In this document: one piece after another, positions 6,203-8,490 of the stretch
How positions within the stretch are numbered: the first letter of the stretch is position 1
How the letters are laid out: every line of letters begins with the position of its first letter
Assembly: GCA_021809225.1 (NCBI GenBank)
Contig: JAKBAL010000072.1
Coordinates: 1 to 8,490 of the forward strand
Length of the DNA stretch: 8,490 nucleotides
Direction of reading: 5' to 3'
DNA from: Pseudomonadota bacterium
GTDB lineage: Bacteria; Pseudomonadota; Alphaproteobacteria; UBA9655
Notes under the pieces: generated by a model
Database searches by the model: none
What the model was told of the DNA's origin: nothing
The model's input: only the letters and a program-made list of their open reading frames with translations
Position numbers and translations under genes: made by a program

Positions 6203-6230
6203 TAGTTCTTCCCTTTATATATATTTCAGA

Positions 6231-6258
6231 ATGATATCCTCGTTATGAATAGAAACAA
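6231..6258 (-). promoter_or_regulatory. Possible promoter of the aldehyde dehydrogenase operon
   Basis: On the minus strand TTGTTT (6258-6253) and TATCAT (6236-6231, five of six matches to consensus) are separated by 16 bases, about 30 bases before the start codon. It lies between the palindromic repeat copy 2 and the gene. The arrangement is plausible but the -35 is only half-matching. Confidence 0.4.
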
Positions 6259-6267
6259 GGTGTTTTT

Positions 6268-6344
6268 CTGGATTGCTTCGTCGTTGCACTCCTCGCAATG
6301 ACAGATAGAGGAGCCGTCATTGCGAGCGGAGCGAAGCAATCCAG
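6268..6344. repeat. Intergenic palindromic repeat, copy 2 (possible def terminator)
   Basis: A 77-base element of the same family as 4170-4253. The outer arms CTGGATTGCTTCG (6268-6280) and CGAAGCAATCCAG (6332-6344) and the inner arms TCGCAATGAC (6293-6302) and GTCATTGCGA (6316-6325) are perfectly complementary. The segments between outer and inner arms differ from copy 1 and from each other in length. Both copies are preceded by a T-run and followed by TCTTT, so the boundaries are shared. It sits downstream of the deformylase stop and upstream of the aldehyde dehydrogenase promoter, and on the minus strand it could end the sco-def transcript. Confidence 0.9.
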
Positions 6345-6366
6345 TCTTTAAGAGCAACGGGCCCCG

Positions 6367-7053
6367 CTAAGACCCCATTTCTTGTTTGCGCTTTTTGCGA
6401 TATTCTTCGATCAGCATCAGCTTACTCGGTTCAACATGATCAACAAAACAACGACCCCGAAGATGATCAACTTCATGTTGTATTAAACGCGCTAAAAATC
6501 CCTCAGCAATTCCTGTAACCTGTTGCCCATCAGGAGTATAAGCTGAATAGCGTATCGTTTTAAACCGAGCAACAGGCCCTGCAACCTCTTTAACGGAAAA
6601 ACAGGCCTCATAGTCTGTATGTTTTTCTTGTTCCACGGGCTCATAGGTGGGATTAATCCAGATGGTTTTTGCCATTGTTTGAGTTAGATCTGGCCTCCAT
6701 TTTTTGAGGCTAGCATCATCAGGAACTTCAAAGATAATGATCTGTTTAGAAAACCCAATTTGGGGGGCTGCAAGGCCTGCACAATTGTCTTCTTGAGCAT
6801 ATTTATCTGAAAGAATTCGAATAATTTCTTCGTCTTCTTTTGAAAGAGGAAAGGCAACAACTTCAGCAGGGTTACGTAAAACGCTCGCTCTTTTATCTTG
6901 AGGATCATCGAGATAAACGTAAGAAGGAAGATCAGTCATGGGTGCACATCCATTTTGAGTTTGAGTTTTTTTATTATGATCATCCCCTCCCATGGCCAGG
7001 GAGGGAGCAAAGCTTAGAAGAACTCCAAGAAGACAAAAGAGCTTATTACTCAT
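6367..7053 (-). CDS. def: Peptide deformylase with N-terminal signal peptide
   Basis: A 228-residue protein with all three deformylase motifs: GLAAPQIG at 93-100, EACFSV at 149-154 (Cys151 as metal ligand; Ala replaces the usual Gly) and QHEVDHL at 192-198 (His193 and His197 as metal ligands, Glu194 catalytic). Deformylases remove the formyl group from new N-terminal formyl-methionine in the cytoplasm and usually begin just before the first strand. Here about 45 extra residues precede the core. The first 20 look like a Sec signal peptide: Lys4, a hydrophobic stretch 5-15 and a likely cut after PSLA, then a polar linker. The start is supported by GGGGAG just upstream; later Met codons at 21 and 39 have weak or no ribosome sites. 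It begins one base after the sco stop. It is therefore probably exported. A cytoplasmic form from Met39 cannot be excluded. Confidence 0.9.
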   Translation of the reverse strand: MSNKLFCLLGVLLSFAPSLAMGGDDHNKKTQTQNGCAPMTDLPSYVYLDDPQDKRASVLRNPAEVVAFPLSKEDEEIIRILSDKYAQEDNCAGLAAPQIGFSKQIIIFEVPDDASLKKWRPDLTQTMAKTIWINPTYEPVEQEKHTDYEACFSVKEVAGPVARFKTIRYSAYTPDGQQVTGIAEGFLARLIQHEVDHLRGRCFVDHVEPSKLMLIEEYRKKRKQEMGS

Positions 7054-7054
7054 T

Positions 7055-7693
7055 CTACTCCCCTTTTTCCAGAAACAACCTGACTCTCTTTACAATTTCA
7101 GAAGGGGGAGTTTGATGGTTAAAATGCGCCCGATAATGTCCATCCTTATCCATGAGGTAAATAAGAGATGAATGATCCATGAGATAATCATCGGTGCCAG
7201 GCTCGTCTGTGGCCCGTGCAGCATGAACGCGGTAAGCCTTGATTGCTTGATCCACTTCAGCTTTAGAGCCTGTTAGCATCACAAAATCCTTATGAAAATT
7301 TTGAGCGAAGGTCTGAAGTTGAGAAAGGGAATCTCGCTGGGGATCGATTGTAATAAAGACGGGTTGGATGGTCTTTGCTCCTCCTAGCGTATTCATCGCT
7401 TGAGTCATGTTATAAAGAGCCGTTGGACAAATATCAGGGCAACAAGTATACCCAAAATAGACCAACATGGGTTTACCTTTTAAGTCCGCATCCCGCCATA
7501 CTTTCCCGTCCTTATCTACCAGCTGGAATGCTCCTCCAATCGTTGGTAAACCTTCCCGAGAGTTCGGAATATCCTGAGCAATAGCTACTGTATTGTGGGA
7601 CTTTTCCGTCTGAACAACCCCTAAGATTGCAAAAAGTAGGACCGCAAATCCTATCGCCCCTAGCGTTAATAAATTGCGCTTTTTCCGGTGCAT
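7055..7693 (-). CDS. SCO1/SenC family copper chaperone, membrane-anchored
   Basis: A 212-residue SCO protein, which in the periplasm delivers copper to, or reduces, the CuA site of cytochrome c oxidase. A basic N-terminus (HRKKR) and one hydrophobic segment at 8-27 anchor it to the inner membrane. The thioredoxin-like domain covers about 48-210. The metal site is complete: Cys85 and Cys89 in CPDICP and His174 in MDHSS. An additional Cys84 precedes the motif. The PVFITIDPQRDSL strand-loop (111-123) is typical of the family. The start has a G-rich Shine-Dalgarno (GGGGGGAG) very close to the ATG. The end supplies the ribosome site of def, since the last codons read GGG GAG, and only one base separates the two genes. 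It implies an aerobic respiratory chain with a copper oxidase; no oxidase genes lie in the window. Confidence 0.92.
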   Translation of the reverse strand: MHRKKRNLLTLGAIGFAVLLFAILGVVQTEKSHNTVAIAQDIPNSREGLPTIGGAFQLVDKDGKVWRDADLKGKPMLVYFGYTCCPDICPTALYNMTQAMNTLGGAKTIQPVFITIDPQRDSLSQLQTFAQNFHKDFVMLTGSKAEVDQAIKAYRVHAARATDEPGTDDYLMDHSSLIYLMDKDGHYRAHFNHQTPPSEIVKRVRLFLEKGE

Positions 7694-7815
7694 ACTCCCC
7701 CCGTTTGTTAAACTTGCGAGGAAAGTATGCCATGCTTATCTGAAAACTTAAAGCCCCTCTCCTGCAGCCTTTCGAATCAAAGCATTTCCTTGGCTTACAA
7801 CTTCATTAAGTGCTG

Positions 7816-7843
7816 TTGACAACCCTATCTTTCGAATTATGAT
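7816..7843 (+). promoter_or_regulatory. Sigma-70-type promoter for the secreted protein gene at 7875
   Basis: TTGACA (7816-7821) is a perfect -35 and TATGAT (7838-7843) matches the -10 at five of six positions, with a 16-base spacer. Transcription would begin near 7850, leaving a leader of about 25 bases before the ATG at 7875. A 9-base sequence CTTTCGAAT falls in the spacer (7829-7837) and is repeated 60 bases upstream (7769-7777). Confidence 0.6.
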
Positions 7844-7874
7844 GAGTCTTGTCATATAGAAAAAAAATAGCTCC

Positions 7875-8450
7875 ATGAAAAAAAGAAAATTGATTTTATG
7901 TGCCTTCCTTCTTTACTTTAGCATGAACAGCATATCTCTAGCGGGAAACGGGTTTTGCTGCCCTTTGAATGAGGAAGAACGTCATTCTCTTCCTCATAAA
8001 ACGGTTAGAAAGATAAAGAAAGCTAAAAGAAAGCACTCTCGTAAGTCTGAAGTGAGACAGATTCCAATGAGCTACCAAGGTCCAGCTCTCTCTCAAAAAG
8101 AAGCAAAAGCTTTCCATGAGGTCTGTATTTCAATTTATGCACCTAAGCTTATTGGCGAAAGAAAAATTTCTTTAACAAATTCCCAAGAAGAAGATACGCA
8201 ACTTGAGTCTCTTCTCTTACCTACCTCTACCTTAAAAATAAAACAAATTGGCTTTTCATTGACGCGTAATGCACTCTATTCTGGTCATCCAACAAAGCTC
8301 TCCTATTTCGCTGAGGAGAAGGAGAAGACTACAATTCGAACGCAAAATTTAAAAGAACTGCATTTTATACTCACTGCGAAAAGGGATGAAAGCAGAAAAG
8401 TAATAGATTTAAAATGCAAAATGATGGTTACATTTAACGAAGAAAGTTAA
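7875..8450 (+). CDS. Small secreted protein of unknown function (YxGPxLS family member B)
   Basis: A 191-residue protein not recognised as a known family. It has a Sec signal peptide: KKRK at 2-5, a hydrophobic stretch 6-16 and a likely cut after SLA (residue 23). The mature N-terminus has paired cysteines (28, 29) and then a very basic segment at 42-61 with Lys, Arg and His. The rest carries YQGPALS at 67-73, ELHF at 161-164 and DLKCKM at 178-183. These motifs match the protein at 2305-2754 in order and spacing: 95 against 96 residues from the Tyr to the Leu of LHF, and 19 against 17 from there to the Cys. It is therefore probably a paralogue with an added basic region. A strong promoter precedes it, but there is no clear Shine-Dalgarno, only an A-rich leader. 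The function is unknown; export and the basic region would suit binding to an anionic partner, which is speculation. Confidence 0.72.
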   Translation: MKKRKLILCAFLLYFSMNSISLAGNGFCCPLNEEERHSLPHKTVRKIKKAKRKHSRKSEVRQIPMSYQGPALSQKEAKAFHEVCISIYAPKLIGERKISLTNSQEEDTQLESLLLPTSTLKIKQIGFSLTRNALYSGHPTKLSYFAEEKEKTTIRTQNLKELHFILTAKRDESRKVIDLKCKMMVTFNEES

Positions 8451-8455
8451 GAAAG

Positions 8456-8490
8456 CTATCCACCCAATTTTTCTTTCAACAACTTGTTCA
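8456..8490 (-). CDS. Possible C-terminal end of a convergent gene, cut by the window edge
   Basis: On the minus strand one frame reads NKLLKEKLGG and then TAG (8458-8456). This is a plausible C-terminal tail for a soluble protein, and a convergent gene would fit, ending five bases from the stop of the secreted protein. Ten codons are too few to prove a gene or name it. Confidence 0.25.
   Translation of the reverse strand, partial: NKLLKEKLGG

Noticed and set aside
4170..6344. The two palindromic repeats taken as a CRISPR array
   Set aside because: They lie about 2 kb apart with a coding gene pair between them, have no regular spacers, and are long dispersed palindromes; no cas gene is present.
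7762..7784. TTCGAATC resembling a tRNA T-loop
   Set aside because: The flanking five bases on each side do not pair, and no acceptor or anticodon arm can be found nearby on either strand.
7748..7855. Minus-strand 35-codon reading frame ending in AAGEGL in the gap between sco and the secreted protein gene
   Set aside because: Short enough to be open by chance, its only GGAG is about 15 bases away from the ATG, and it covers the promoter of the plus-strand gene.

Overview
The window looks like chromosomal DNA from an alphaproteobacterium, most plausibly one of the protist-associated, intracellular lineages such as Holosporales or Paracaedibacter-like bacteria. Three things point that way: a clear MipZ division-site ATPase gene (MipZ is an alphaproteobacterial protein), moderately AT-rich DNA, and two copies of an intergenic palindromic repeat with CTGGATTGCTTC / GAAGCAATCCAG arms of a kind common in such genomes. 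The lineage call is inference; no rRNA or tRNA gene is present to fix it.

Region 1 (about 1-2213) is a divergent module. On the minus strand lie a 365-residue protein of unknown function (probably DUF6687-like) and a single-domain rhodanese whose start overlaps the preceding stop by 13 bases. Facing away on the plus strand is an XRE-type HTH plus cupin regulator. A perfect 12-bp palindrome sits between them and overlaps the possible promoters of both sides.

Region 2 (2214-4104) is plus strand: a small secreted protein of unknown function, then mipZ followed 17 bases later by a membrane protein with three hydrophobic segments and a C-terminal J-like domain that lacks HPD. The first palindromic repeat follows and may act as terminator.

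Region 3 (4254-6344) is minus strand: an NAD(P)-dependent aldehyde dehydrogenase with all key residues, and a two-TM small protein whose Shine-Dalgarno overlaps the aldehyde dehydrogenase stop. The second palindromic repeat lies upstream.

Region 4 (6367-7855) is a tightly packed minus-strand pair: a membrane-anchored SCO1/SenC copper protein and, one base after its stop, a peptide deformylase that carries an apparent N-terminal signal peptide, which is unusual for this enzyme.

Region 5 (7816-8490) has a good sigma-70-type promoter and a second small secreted protein of unknown function. This protein shares spaced motifs with the secreted protein at 2305-2754, so the two are probably diverged paralogues. 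The last bases may hold the end of a convergent gene. No intergenic stretch exceeds 300 bases. No tRNA, rRNA, CRISPR array or transposase gene was seen. The most interesting points are the exported deformylase, the paired secreted proteins, the XRE-cupin/365-residue protein/rhodanese module, and the structured palindromic repeats.
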